Assembly (NCBI GenBank): GCA_049589355.1
Contig: JBAWAP010000280.1
Coordinates: forward strand, 1-64,000
Direction: 5' to 3'
Origin: JBAWAP01 sp049589355
Lineage (GTDB): Bacteria > Chloroflexota > Anaerolineae > VGOG01
DNA length: 64,000 nt
Below the pieces are notes generated by a model. The model made no database searches. It was not told the DNA's origin and saw only the letters and a list, made by a program, of their open reading frames with translations. The position numbers and the translations under genes were made by a program. Shown here piece by piece: positions 14,986 through 22,912 of this stretch. How positions within the stretch are numbered: position 1 is the stretch's first letter; every line of letters begins with the position of its first letter.

Positions 14986-15852
14986 TTAGAGGAAGTACAA
15001 GACTGCTATCACAGCCAGCCCCCAAAGGCCAAGAGCTATCATCATGGGCAGATCACTTAGGAATATCTCCTCGGGAGTCCCGCCTTTGTTCTCGATGTGG
15101 ATCAAGTAGAGATAGCGGAAGAGGCCGTAGAGGACAAAGGGGATGGTCAGCATCATGGCGTGGTTGGGCGGCAGGTTCGGTGCGGAGAAGGTGTAGAGAG
15201 AATAGGCGATAATCGTGGCCGAGGTAACGACGGCGGTCATTTGATCCAGTAGAGGGAGGCTATACTCGTTCAGGCTGGCGCGGTGCTCGTTGGCGTTCTC
15301 CGCAAGGAGGATCAGCTCGTGGCGTCGCCTGCTGAACCCGATGAATAGCGCTACTAACGTGGTGCAGACGTAGAGCCAGGGGGAGATGGGGACGGAGATG
15401 ACCACCGCCCCGGCTACCGCCCTCAAGACAAAGCCAGCGGCTACCGTCAGCACGTCAAGGATGACGATGTTCTTGAAGACAAAAGAGTAGACGGTCATGG
15501 TCAGGAAGTAGGCCAGGGCAACGAAGCCAAAGTAGAGGTTTAACAAGAAGGAGAGGGGCAGGGTGACGAGAGGGATCAGCACCCCGGCGGCAATAGCTAC
15601 CGAAGGCTTCAGTTGCCCTGAGGGCAGGGGGCGCAGGCGCTTGGTCGGGTGCTGGCGGTCCTTTTCGATATCCACCACGTCATTGATGAGATAAACAGCG
15701 CTGGACATAAGGCAGAAGAGGACGAAGGCGGCAATGGTCTTAAGCAGGGGGACCGGCGTGAACAGCTCTTCGACGAACACCAAAGCCGTGAAGATGAACA
15801 CGTTCTTGGGCCACTGTTTGGGCCGCATGGTTTTGAGGAGGCTAATTAACAT
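14986..15852 (-). CDS. UbiA-family prenyltransferase (decaprenyl-phosphate phosphoribosyltransferase type)
   Basis: 288 residues with about eight membrane helices. The first Asp-rich motif NDVVDIEKDRQHPTKRLRPLPSG (about 50-72) matches the DPPR-synthase subgroup (Rv3806c-like), and the second region SRRRHEL (about 185-191) agrees. Likely transfers a phosphoribosyl or prenyl group on polyprenyl phosphate for cell-envelope sugars. The start at 15852 (MLISLLKTMRPKQWPKNVFI) is chosen because the frame further upstream crosses a tandem CCAGTATCCAATAT repeat and the divergent tlyA promoter. Confidence 0.88.
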   Translation of the reverse strand: MLISLLKTMRPKQWPKNVFIFTALVFVEELFTPVPLLKTIAAFVLFCLMSSAVYLINDVVDIEKDRQHPTKRLRPLPSGQLKPSVAIAAGVLIPLVTLPLSFLLNLYFGFVALAYFLTMTVYSFVFKNIVILDVLTVAAGFVLRAVAGAVVISVPISPWLYVCTTLVALFIGFSRRRHELILLAENANEHRASLNEYSLPLLDQMTAVVTSATIIAYSLYTFSAPNLPPNHAMMLTIPFVLYGLFRYLYLIHIENKGGTPEEIFLSDLPMMIALGLWGLAVIAVLYFL

Positions 15853-15857
15853 TTGTC

Positions 15858-15893
15858 CAGTATCCAATATCCAGTATCCAATATCCAGTGCAC
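15858..15893. repeat. Short tandem repeat CCAGTATCCAATAT
   Basis: Two and a half copies of a 14-bp unit just upstream of the UbiA start, in the divergent intergenic region with tlyA. Type of simple filler repeat also seen at 6254 and at the 3' end of the phosphorylase gene. Confidence 0.7.
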
Positions 15894-15984
15894 TAGATGA
15901 TACCAGATTATGGCGATTTGAGCAAATCGGCCTGTAGCTCGGTCGCAGCTTGACTTTTCGGTAAGTTACGGCTATCCTATAGCC

Positions 15985-16776
15985 GTGAGGAAAAAGCGTT
16001 TGGATGTGCTGCTGGTTGAGAGGGGTCTGGTCGAGAGCCGGGAGCAAGGCAAACGGCTGATCATGGCCGGCCAGGTCCTGGTAAACGGTCAGGTGGTGGA
16101 CAAGCCGGGGATGCAAGTAGCCAGCGGCGCGGACATCTGCCTGCGGGCAAAGCTGCCCTACGTCAGCCGGGGTGGGTTAAAGCTGGAGGCGGCGTTAGAC
16201 AGTTTCGCCGTTCCGGTGGCTGGGGTGGTGGCCGCTGATGTGGGGGCTTCCACAGGAGGATTCACCGATTGCCTGTTGCAGCGGGGCGCGAGAAAGGTCT
16301 ATGCCATTGACGTAGGCTACGGCCAACTGGCCTGGCGTCTGCGCCAGGACCCGCGGGTGGTGGTCATGGAGCGCATGAACGTGCGCTACCTGGAGAGCCT
16401 ACCAGAGCCCATTGACCTGGCTACCGTTGACGTTTCCTTCATCTCTCTGGAGCTGGTGCTGCCCAGCGTCATAGGCTGGCTCAAGCCAGCGGGTGACATC
16501 ATCGTCCTTATCAAGCCCCAGTTCGAGGCCGGGCGAGCAGAAGTAGGCAAGGGGGGAGTGGTGAAGGATCCCGAAGTCCACCGTGCTGTCCTGCGCAGAA
16601 TCCTCGGTTGGGCCCTGGATCATGGCCTAGCGGTGCGAGGCCTGATCGCATCGCCACTCAAGGGACCGGCTGGCAATGTGGAATGTCTGGCTCACCTGAG
16701 CAAGGGCCGCGAGGAGACGAGCATCGAGATCGAGGAGGCCATAGCTAAGTGCCTTTTAGGTGCCCGGCACTTTTGA
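15985..16776 (+). CDS. tlyA: TlyA-family rRNA (cytidine-2'-O)-methyltransferase
   Basis: 263 residues from GTG 15985. N-terminal S4 RNA-binding domain (about 1-60, RLDVLLVERGLVESREQGKR) and a FtsJ-like Rossmann methyltransferase (AADVGASTGGFTDCLLQRGA, about 83-102). The family methylates 16S and 23S rRNA riboses, and some members have hemolysin-like annotation. The last residues LLGARHF come from an inverted-repeat arm (16758-16772), so the native C-terminus has been overwritten. Confidence 0.93.
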   Translation: MRKKRLDVLLVERGLVESREQGKRLIMAGQVLVNGQVVDKPGMQVASGADICLRAKLPYVSRGGLKLEAALDSFAVPVAGVVAADVGASTGGFTDCLLQRGARKVYAIDVGYGQLAWRLRQDPRVVVMERMNVRYLESLPEPIDLATVDVSFISLELVLPSVIGWLKPAGDIIVLIKPQFEAGRAEVGKGGVVKDPEVHRAVLRRILGWALDHGLAVRGLIASPLKGPAGNVECLAHLSKGREETSIEIEEAIAKCLLGARHF

Positions 16777-16855
16777 CCGAAACTTCAAAGGCAATGAGGG
16801 CTGGAAAGCATCTGAGTGGCTTGCTCCAGGCGACATCGGCAAGTGCCGGGCACCT
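16758..16855. repeat. Inverted-repeat element (AGGTGC/GCACTT family)
   Basis: AGGTGCCCGGCACTT (16758-16772) and AAGTGCCGGGCACCT (16841-16855), 15-bp arms 68 bp apart. Same design as 3771-3865. The left arm supplies the end of tlyA. Confidence 0.8.
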
Positions 16856-16956
16856 CAGCCGCGTTTTGACTAACACCTTGGTTGTGGTGTATACTATGTG
16901 AAACGTGAAACGCCCAATCACGCTTCACGCATCATGTCAAAAGGAGTCAAGTTGCC

Positions 16957-17769
16957 ATGAAAGAGATCAGGGTGGCTGTGGTTCAGATGAACCCTCGTTT
17001 GGCCGAGGTCAGTGAGAACCTCGTGCAGATGTCCAATTTCGTGGAGAAGATTTGCAGCGAGCAAAAGGTGGACCTGGTTGTGTTTCCCGAGCTGGTCACC
17101 ACCGGCTACGAGTGCGGGATGCGTTTTACCGAGCTGGCTGAGCGAGTGCCTGGGCCGACGGTTAACTTGTTGGCCCAGCGGGCTGCCGAGTTCAACACCC
17201 ATATCGCCTTCGGGATGGCGGCCAAGGAAAGAGTGGAGAGCATCCTCTACAACGTCGCCATCCTGATCGGCCCCGATGGTGATTTGATCGGCCAATACCA
17301 CAAGGTGCACCTGCGGGGGGAGGAGCGTTTGGCCTTCCGCCCCGGCTATCGGTATCCTGTCTTGGAGGCAGAGTTTGGCCAGGTAGGATTTCTAATCAGT
17401 TGGGACCTGGCCTTTCCCGAGGTGGCGCGCAGCTTGGCTTTGGATGGGGCAGGGCTATTGATCGTCTGCGCTAACTGGGCCCAGCCGGATGTGGAGGAGT
17501 GGCGCACTTATGTGCTAGCCAGGGCGTACGAGAACTCGCTCTTCGTGGCGGCAGCTAATCGAGTGGGGGAGGAGTACACCTACTCCTTCTTCGGCGAGAG
17601 CATGATCGTGGGCCCTCGGGGTGAGCGGTACGCCTCCGTTGAGCAGGAGATCGAGGGCTATGGCGTGGCTCGCATTGACCTGGACAACGTCCGGAAATAT
17701 CGCGAGGAGCTTCAGCTCTTGCAATACCGCCAACCGCAGACCTACAGGGCTATCGCCAGGAGGTACTAG
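16957..17769 (+). CDS. Nitrilase-superfamily protein with Ser in place of catalytic Cys
   Basis: 270 residues, carbon-nitrogen hydrolase fold. The catalytic Glu (FPE45LVTTG) and Lys (K116 in YHKVHL) are present, but the nucleophile motif reads GFLIS148WDLAFPE, where almost all family members have ICWD/ICYD. The codon is AGT (17398-17400), one base from TGT. The remainder (VCANWAQP...RAYENSLFVAAANRVG) is well conserved. It may be a non-catalytic member or have altered activity; a sequence error cannot be excluded. It stands alone, upstream of threonine aldolase. Confidence 0.88.
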   Translation: MKEIRVAVVQMNPRLAEVSENLVQMSNFVEKICSEQKVDLVVFPELVTTGYECGMRFTELAERVPGPTVNLLAQRAAEFNTHIAFGMAAKERVESILYNVAILIGPDGDLIGQYHKVHLRGEERLAFRPGYRYPVLEAEFGQVGFLISWDLAFPEVARSLALDGAGLLIVCANWAQPDVEEWRTYVLARAYENSLFVAAANRVGEEYTYSFFGESMIVGPRGERYASVEQEIEGYGVARIDLDNVRKYREELQLLQYRQPQTYRAIARRY

Positions 17770-17817
17770 TGGCAGGTACCGAAATCTCGCTATCAGACAC
17801 TTTCATGAACGGGGCCC

Positions 17818-17916
17818 AGAAACCAGGTTTTTGGCTAGAGAAAGCAACTTCTCACAGCGCAGAGAGCCCCAAAAGCAATGGTCTGTCCACTCAAGTAGGG
17901 GAAAAACCTGGTTTCT
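17818..17916. repeat. Inverted repeat AGAAACCAGGTTTTT
   Basis: AGAAACCAGGTTTTT (17818-17832) and its exact complement AAAAACCTGGTTTCT (17902-17916), 69 bp apart. Another dispersed-element design with 15-bp arms, located between the nitrilase-like gene and ltaE. Confidence 0.75.
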
Positions 17917-17950
17917 CATTAACACACTTATATCAACACAGGAGGGAAGC

Positions 17951-18991
17951 TTGAAAACCATAGACCTGCGAAGCGACACTGTGACCTTGCCCACACCTGC
18001 CATGCGCGAGGCCATGTACCGGGCCGAGGTGGGCGACGATGTTTTCGGGGAGGACCCGACGGTTAATCAGCTGGAGGAGATGGCGGCCAAGCGCATGGGC
18101 AAGGAGGCGGCCCTTTACGTGGCCAGTGGCACGATGGGGAACCTCGTCGCCCTGTTGACTCACTGCGGCCGGGGCGACGAGTTCATTGTAGGCCACCTGG
18201 CTCATACCTTTCTCTACGAAGCCGGCGGCTCGGCGGCGCTGGGTGGCATTCACCATCGCACTGTGCTGAACCAGCCCGATGGCACCCTGGACCTGGCCGA
18301 CGTCGAAGCTGCTATCCGCGCCGAGAACGTCCATTTTCCCCGCAGCAGGCTGATCTGTCTGGAGAACACCCACAACCGCTGTGGTGGGGCGGTCCTCACG
18401 CCTGAGTACACCAAAGCAGTTTGCCAACTGGCGCAACGTCACGGCTTGGCCGTCCATCTCGATGGAGCCCGTGTCTTCAATGCGGCAGTGGCCTTAGGAG
18501 TTGACGTCAAGGAGCTGGTGGAGGACGTGGACTCGGTGCAGTTCTGCCTGTCCAAGGGCCTGTCAGCACCTGTGGGCTCGGTCATCTGCGGAGACGAGGA
18601 GTTCATCTACGAGGCCCGGCGCAACCGCAAGATCGTTGGCGGTGGCATGCGTCAGGCGGGCATCATTGCCGCCGCCGGCATCGTCGCCCTGGAGCAGATG
18701 GTAGACCGCTTGGCGGAAGACCACGCCAACGCTCGCCGCCTGGCCGAGGGCCTGGCCGAGATACCGGGGCTGGCCGTCAATTTGGACCGGGTGCAGACCA
18801 ACATCGTCATCTTCGAGCTGGCCAGCGAGCGCCTGACACCGGTGGAGTTCGAGGCCAAGCTGGGCGAGAGGGGGGTGAAACTGCTGGCCATCGGCGGCCG
18901 TGGCTTGCGGGCCGTGACCCACTATGGCATTGAGGCCGACGATATCGAGGTGGCCTTGGCCGTGATGCGAGAGGTGATGGAGCCATTGTGA
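17951..18991 (+). CDS. ltaE: Low-specificity L-threonine aldolase
   Basis: 346 residues, PLP fold-type I. Cleaves L-threonine/allo-threonine to glycine and acetaldehyde. KTIDLRSDTVTLPTPAMREA is the classic N-terminus, VYV/ASGTMGNLVAL the PLP-phosphate region, HLDGARVFNAAVALG the Asp contact, and K202 in FCLSKGLSAPVGS the Schiff-base lysine. TTG 17951 is chosen because GGAGGG lies at 17941-17946 and the family begins here; the long upstream extension crosses repeat DNA. It overlaps the next gene by 4 nt. Confidence 0.95.
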   Translation: MKTIDLRSDTVTLPTPAMREAMYRAEVGDDVFGEDPTVNQLEEMAAKRMGKEAALYVASGTMGNLVALLTHCGRGDEFIVGHLAHTFLYEAGGSAALGGIHHRTVLNQPDGTLDLADVEAAIRAENVHFPRSRLICLENTHNRCGGAVLTPEYTKAVCQLAQRHGLAVHLDGARVFNAAVALGVDVKELVEDVDSVQFCLSKGLSAPVGSVICGDEEFIYEARRNRKIVGGGMRQAGIIAAAGIVALEQMVDRLAEDHANARRLAEGLAEIPGLAVNLDRVQTNIVIFELASERLTPVEFEAKLGERGVKLLAIGGRGLRAVTHYGIEADDIEVALAVMREVMEPL

Positions 18992-19626
18992 AGCCCAAGC
19001 GCGATGGCGGTGGAAAACTGGACGTCCTGACGAACTTCGATCCCTATTTGACCTTCTTGATCTTCGCTGTCATTGGTCTGGGGACCTTGCGGCTAGGGAT
19101 GGAAGCTCGCTTGCTCATACTTTGGCTGGTGTTGCTGGGGATCTGCTTGATCTATGCCGAGGGGCAGGCCATAGCCATGCAATACGGGCTGGTCAACCTG
19201 GGGCGTGGAGCAGTAGTTGGTCTGGTCATCTCTTTGCCGCTGCTGTTGTTGGCCAGGGATGCCCTGAAGACTACCTCGGCCAGGCTTTTCCCTTTGACCA
19301 GCCAAGCAGCTCTTTTCCAGAGTTTGGTTCTCCTGGCTGCGCCCATCGAGGAACTGTATTTTCGAGGGTTCCTGCAGCGGGAGCGAGGGCTGGTCAGTGC
19401 GGCATTGCTTTACGGCCTGGGCCAGGGTGTCCTTTTCTTGCCTGGCCTCAGTGGCTTTCCCGCGGTATTGGTTGCCGTGGTAGTGGGTACGGCGCTGTTG
19501 GGATTCGTCTACGGTTACGTGTGCCAGCGCTATGGCTTGAGCGCCAGCATGAGCTGCCACGCTACGATCAACCTGGTCTTGCTGTTCTTGCCGCTGGCGG
19601 TGGGCCAGTGGCTGAGAGCAATTTGA
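18988..19626 (+). CDS. CPBP (CAAX/Abi-type) intramembrane metalloprotease
   Basis: 212 residues with about six to seven membrane segments. The glutamate pair EELYFRGFLQRER (about 124-136) and SMSCHATINL with the metal-binding His (about 188-197) are the Abi/CPBP signatures. The GTG start overlaps the ltaE stop (GTGA), so translation is coupled. Possible roles are prenyl-protein processing or bacteriocin immunity; neither is shown. Directly followed by tRNA-Asp. Confidence 0.88.
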   Translation: MKPKRDGGGKLDVLTNFDPYLTFLIFAVIGLGTLRLGMEARLLILWLVLLGICLIYAEGQAIAMQYGLVNLGRGAVVGLVISLPLLLLARDALKTTSARLFPLTSQAALFQSLVLLAAPIEELYFRGFLQRERGLVSAALLYGLGQGVLFLPGLSGFPAVLVAVVVGTALLGFVYGYVCQRYGLSASMSCHATINLVLLFLPLAVGQWLRAI

Positions 19627-19661
19627 CGAAAACTGATTTCTGTGTTATCATCTATTTGAGT

Positions 19662-19738
19662 GGGGGCGTAGTGTAGTGGCCTAACATATCGGCCTGTCAA
19701 GCCGAAGATCGCGGGTCCGAATCCCGTCGCTCCCGCCA
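19662..19738 (+). tRNA. tRNA-Asp (GTC)
   Basis: 77 nt including encoded CCA. Acceptor GGGGGCG/CGCTCCC (one G-U), D-arm with GTGTAGTGGC...AACA, anticodon loop CTGTCAA giving GTC, T-arm GCGGGTCCGAATCCCGT. Its 3' end is partly duplicated at 21679, consistent with use as an integration site. Confidence 0.97.
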
Positions 19739-19741
19739 GAG

Positions 19742-19772
19742 GACCGACCTGATCCAAGCAGGTCGGTCTTTG
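19742..19772 (+). terminator. Terminator of tRNA-Asp
   Basis: GACCGACCT (19742-19750) pairs with AGGTCGGTC (19760-19768) and is followed by TTTGTT. It is the hairpin part of the three-copy module. Confidence 0.8.
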
Positions 19773-19781
19773 TTGTTGGTA

Positions 19782-19810
19782 TTGCAAACCGTGCTCAGGA
19801 GTGGTATAAT
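19782..19810 (+). promoter_or_regulatory. Promoter for the membrane protein at 19831
   Basis: TTGCAA (19782-19787), a 17-bp spacer and TATAAT (19805-19810), about 20 nt before the ATG. Identical geometry in module copies 2 and 3. Confidence 0.75.
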
Positions 19811-19830
19811 AGTCGTCAGGGGGAGAGCTA

Positions 19831-20328
19831 ATGGAGTGGGAGGTGGTCAAACCGTGGGTCAACCGCGTGGGCATAGTGCTCGAATTCCTGTCGTTCTGGC
19901 TCGCGGCTCCGGAGATATTGGGAGAGGAGCGGCTGAGGAAGCTGGAGTGGTGGGCTGAGCAAGGCATAAGAGCGGTGGGGTGTGTGGCACCTTTGGTGAT
20001 GGCTTTGGGAACGGTGATGTTGCTATCGATGAAGGACTTGTGGATACGGGGAGCGCAGACAGTGACTCACTTTGTGGAGGCGATAGTTCAGCGTGTAGGG
20101 GTGGCGCTGTCGGCAGGCACATTGAGGATACTGGCAACAGTGTTGATGCTGGCCTCGTGGGTTCTTCTGCTGTGGATACTGGGGAAGTTGCTGGAGAAGT
20201 TCTATGATGCAGTGTCGTTCTTGCTACGGATACTGGCTGACGACGCCCGTGTCCGCCAGCGCTCTCTTGCGGTAGGTGCTGTGCTGTTCGTGGTTGGCTT
20301 CTTGTTGCAGTTCATCGCCACGTTCTAG
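19831..20328 (+). CDS. Hypothetical membrane protein
   Basis: 165 residues, no recognised family. Hydrophobic segments at about 10-27, 48-68, 98-125 and 145-163 suggest four membrane helices, with short amphipathic loops (EERLRKLEWWAEQG, LADDARVRQRS). GGGGGAG precedes the ATG. It follows the tRNA-Asp-linked promoter, so it is probably accessory cargo. Function unknown. Confidence 0.6.
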   Translation: MEWEVVKPWVNRVGIVLEFLSFWLAAPEILGEERLRKLEWWAEQGIRAVGCVAPLVMALGTVMLLSMKDLWIRGAQTVTHFVEAIVQRVGVALSAGTLRILATVLMLASWVLLLWILGKLLEKFYDAVSFLLRILADDARVRQRSLAVGAVLFVVGFLLQFIATF

Positions 20329-20351
20329 GGAGTGGTGATAGAGGACTGACA

Positions 20352-20453
20352 ATGAGCGAGTACATCAGGGAAGAGATACTGAGGCTAATCGAGGAGAACG
20401 GCGGGCCTGAGGGTTTTGCCTTCGTGGCGGGCAATCGAATTAGGCGGTCGTAG
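20352..20453 (+). pseudogene. Truncated pentapeptide-repeat-like protein N-terminus
   Basis: 33 codons, MSEYIREEILRLIEENGGPEG..., then an early TAG. The opening resembles the N-terminal helix that precedes pentapeptide-repeat domains in related bacteria (ILRLIEENGGPEGLDLSG type), but no repeats follow. It lies 20 nt after the membrane protein. Probably a gene remnant; the assignment rests on a short match. Confidence 0.4.
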
Positions 20454-20572
20454 TTTACGGAAGCGAAGTTGTCGGAAGTTCGTTTCGGGGGGTAGCGTAG
20501 ACGCTGCCATTACCCTGAAAAGCAAACACGCACAATGTAAACAGCCTTACTCTAGCAGGGAATTCATCGTTT

Positions 20573-21052
20573 CTACCTTACGCCAATGTTTGATACGATG
20601 ACAACGATAGCCATTGACGTAGCCAGCACGAAGACTGTGAAGCCTGCTTTTATGAGCCTGCTTCTGCGCCGAATGACTTTGTTTCTTTCCTGTTCTATTT
20701 CATCAACTAGGTCAAGAGAAAAGTGCTTCGTGACGGGCAGGTAGCCAACGGTGAAAATCACTGAGGCTATGAGGAAAGCAATTGCTGGAAGAGCGACAGT
20801 TGCGCCAGCAGCTATTCCGAGAGCATAATTCTCGGGGAGAATGAAAGCAAGAATACCCAAATAGACAGGTATTGCTCCAGTACTCGTCTTAATCATGAAC
20901 TGACAGAACTCTCGACCTGTGCTTATCGAGTCTACAAGCATTGTCTTGCCTGCTTCATAGACTGCTTTGTTATGCGGCGATACTTCTCCGACCTCTACGA
21001 CCTCGACTTCAGGGGGCTTGTCTAGATTGTCATTATGCATTCTCTTGCTCAT
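20573..21052 (-). CDS. Hypothetical membrane protein
   Basis: 159 residues, family not recognised. A polar N-terminal 60 residues (rich in Val/Glu) is followed by three hydrophobic segments (about 62-76, 80-100, 135-157) with a charged loop (DEIEQERNKVIRRRSR). It overlaps the upstream 21033-21338 gene by 20 nt and is probably co-expressed with it. This pair is on the opposite strand to its neighbours, between module copies 1 and 2. Confidence 0.6.
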   Translation of the reverse strand: MSKRMHNDNLDKPPEVEVVEVGEVSPHNKAVYEAGKTMLVDSISTGREFCQFMIKTSTGAIPVYLGILAFILPENYALGIAAGATVALPAIAFLIASVIFTVGYLPVTKHFSLDLVDEIEQERNKVIRRRSRLIKAGFTVFVLATSMAIVVIVSNIGVR

Positions 21053-21338
21053 CGGTTGACTCCGTAACTAGCCCGCTTACTTCTACAGACTCGATTTCTG
21101 CGGGGAATCTCTCAGCTATCCAGAAGCGACCTTGAAAGTCTTCGCCCGTGACAGGACAAGTAAATAGCCTTGTGAAGTATCTTTTGGTCCAACTAGGCTT
21201 TTGTGTGCGTTCAGAGTACAGCCCAGACGAAAGTGTGTTGTAAAGGAAAGCGGAGCGAGTTACCTCTAGCTGATACTCATGAGATTTACCGCATTCAGGA
21301 CATTCGGTTATTGTCAAGGTGTGACTTCTCGATGGCAT
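21033..21338 (-). CDS. Hypothetical protein with one CxxC
   Basis: 101 residues. TITECPECGKSHEYQLEVTR looks like half of a zinc ribbon, and a later single Cys (FTCPVTGEDFQGRFWI) could complete the site. Otherwise unrecognised. It is the first gene of a two-gene leftward unit with the membrane protein at 20573. The region 21339-21678 upstream of it has no credible gene on either strand. Confidence 0.55.
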   Translation of the reverse strand: MPSRSHTLTITECPECGKSHEYQLEVTRSAFLYNTLSSGLYSERTQKPSWTKRYFTRLFTCPVTGEDFQGRFWIAERFPAEIESVEVSGLVTESTDEQENA

Positions 21339-21678
21339 TTTGGCACACTCCTCCTTGGCACATGGTAAGGGTTTGGAAGCAAGTGCCTACCTATTGAGTC
21401 TACGACACGAACTAAGACGCCCGTCTGCCTTGCGACAGGCCGGCTTCCGTGCTATACCACCCTTTGTCAGGCTGTCGCCACGGTCTGGCCGTGCCTCGAT
21501 GGTTCCCATCAAACCAGTCGGGGCTTTTCGTTATTCACCTATTCCTATTGTACTACAGTCCGCGGGTCTGCGCAAGTCCCTCTAGACCCTGGCCTGTCTT
21601 TGACTTGTCTGGCGCCCTCCACGCGAAGGAGCCCTACAGAGGGAATAAGCGCTATCTTGCCTTCATGCGCTTGTCGCC

Positions 21679-21785
21679 GCGGGTTCAAATCCCGTCGCTC
21701 CCGCCAGAAGACCGACCTACTTGAACCAGGCCGGTTTTTCTTTCTGGGCATTGCAAACTGCGCTCAGGAGTGGTATAATAGTCGT
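21679..21785 (+). repeat. tRNA-3'/terminator/promoter module, copy 2 (att-like)
   Basis: GCGGGTTCAAATCCCGT and CGCTCCCGCCA (the T-arm, acceptor strand and CCA of tRNA-Asp with two changes), without the rest of a tRNA. Then the hairpin GACCGACCT/AGGCCGGTT and a promoter TTGCAA (21751-21756), 17 bp, TATAAT (21774-21779). A partial tRNA 3' end about 2 kb from the intact tRNA is the usual sign of an integration boundary. The apparent ORF WRERRDLNPRR on the minus strand is only this tRNA fragment. Confidence 0.85.
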
Positions 21786-21945
21786 GAAATCTTGGTTTTG
21801 CAGTTCGGTGAGGGGATTGGGATGGGGGGTGGGAGAACGCGATTGTCTTTCTCTGGACAAGAGCCGAGTTTTGCAGTATACTAAGCCTCAAATCACTCCC
21901 TCCAGCGCACGTTAGCATGGGGGAAAACACGCGAAGGAGTCAACA

Positions 21946-22596
21946 ATGAAGAAAGCCACATTGCTCGTAGTTCTCATGACACTACTGACTGCTTGTCAGC
22001 AGCTTCGGCCGACGCCGGAAATCGTCAGGGTCACAGTGCTGGTAACCCAACCGCCTCCAAAGCCGATTGAGGTCACGGTGCTTGTGACCCAGCCGCCCCT
22101 GCCTACGTATACTCCTTATCCTACTTATACCCCTTATCCAACTTGCCCACCACCCGCATCCACGCTTCAAGCTACTGAGACGCCAATTCTATCCACGCCC
22201 ACTTCCCCGCCCACGGGGACACCAGTAGCTACTTCCGCTCTTACTTCCACCCTTACTTCCACTCTTACACCCGAATCTCTTGCTGTGCCCATCTGCCCCA
22301 ATCCTCTAGCCAGGCTCACTTATCCTATGGCGAACTCCGTTCTGAAGGGGGTTGTGGAAATCAGGGGCTCAGCGCACATTGACAATTTCGACTACTACAA
22401 GTTCGAGTTTCGCAGCAAGGGGGCGCTCGACTGGGCTTTCGTGCAGAGCTTCAAGGACACGGTGGCTGATGGGCTCCTGGGTGTGTGGGACACTTCGTCT
22501 CTTCCCGCCGGCGCTTACAAGTTCCGCCTGGTCGTGGTGGACAAAATAGGCAATTACCCGAAGCCCTGTGAAGTGGACGTGACCATCGAGCACTGA
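21946..22596 (+). CDS. Lipoprotein with Thr/Pro-rich linker
   Basis: 216 residues. Signal peptide with lipobox LTAC (C17), then tandem VTVLVTQPP segments and YTPYPTYTPYPT, a Ser/Thr/Pro linker (to about 115), and a C-terminal beta domain (about 120-216: ARLTYPMANSVLKGVVEIRG...YKFRLVVVDKIGNYPKPCEV) resembling an Ig-like or 'large-extracellular' beta-sandwich. No enzyme motif. Driven by the promoter in module copy 2. Function unknown; surface-exposed. Confidence 0.75.
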   Translation: MKKATLLVVLMTLLTACQQLRPTPEIVRVTVLVTQPPPKPIEVTVLVTQPPLPTYTPYPTYTPYPTCPPPASTLQATETPILSTPTSPPTGTPVATSALTSTLTSTLTPESLAVPICPNPLARLTYPMANSVLKGVVEIRGSAHIDNFDYYKFEFRSKGALDWAFVQSFKDTVADGLLGVWDTSSLPAGAYKFRLVVVDKIGNYPKPCEVDVTIEH

Positions 22597-22632
22597 CCAG
22601 CCTCAGTGCCGTCTATTTGATTCTCCAGAAAG

Positions 22633-22892
22633 GCTACTCAGGCTGTCATTGCGAGTCGGCCATGGCGCGCCCCGCCATTCTAAAGGACAGAAACTTCATC
22701 ATGTCATTGCGAGGCGACGGTTTTCCGCCGAAGCAATCCCCAATTAGCTACGTGGAGATTGCTTCGCTCCTGCGGGGCTCGCAATGACAGGTAAGTTTCT
22801 GAGTAGCGAAGCGAAGCAATCCCCAAGCCGCAAGGAGGAGATTGCTTCGTCGCAAAAAACGCTCCTCGCAATGACACGGGCTGAGCAGTTAC
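22633..22892. mobile_element. CATTGCGAG-family element, 260 bp
   Basis: Outer GGTACTCAGG/CTGAGCAGTTACC-like ends with TGTCATTGCGAG on the left and CTCGCAATGACA on the right. A second nested copy inside (about 22698-22790) has GAAGCAATCCCC/GGAGATTGCTTCG. Occupies the whole gap 22597-22912; no gene present. Confidence 0.7.
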
Positions 22893-22912
22893 CCGGAAAG
22901 GAGTGAAAGTAT

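Larger units (their letters stand above)
19711..19815 (+). repeat. tRNA-3'/terminator/promoter module, copy 1
   Basis: Runs from the tRNA T-arm through a hairpin (GACCGACCT/AGGTCGGTC, 19742-19768, then TTT) to a promoter with TTGCAA (19782-19787), 17 bp and TATAAT (19805-19810). Diverged copies are at 21679-21785 and 28377-28455. Confidence 0.85.

Noticed and set aside
17621..17950. N-terminal extension of threonine aldolase
   Set aside because: Crosses an inverted-repeat element and the end of the upstream gene; TTG 17951 has an RBS and matches the family start.
21545..21751. ORF with WRERRDLNPRR
   Set aside because: Known artefact: reverse translation of a tRNA 3' fragment, here the copy-2 module.
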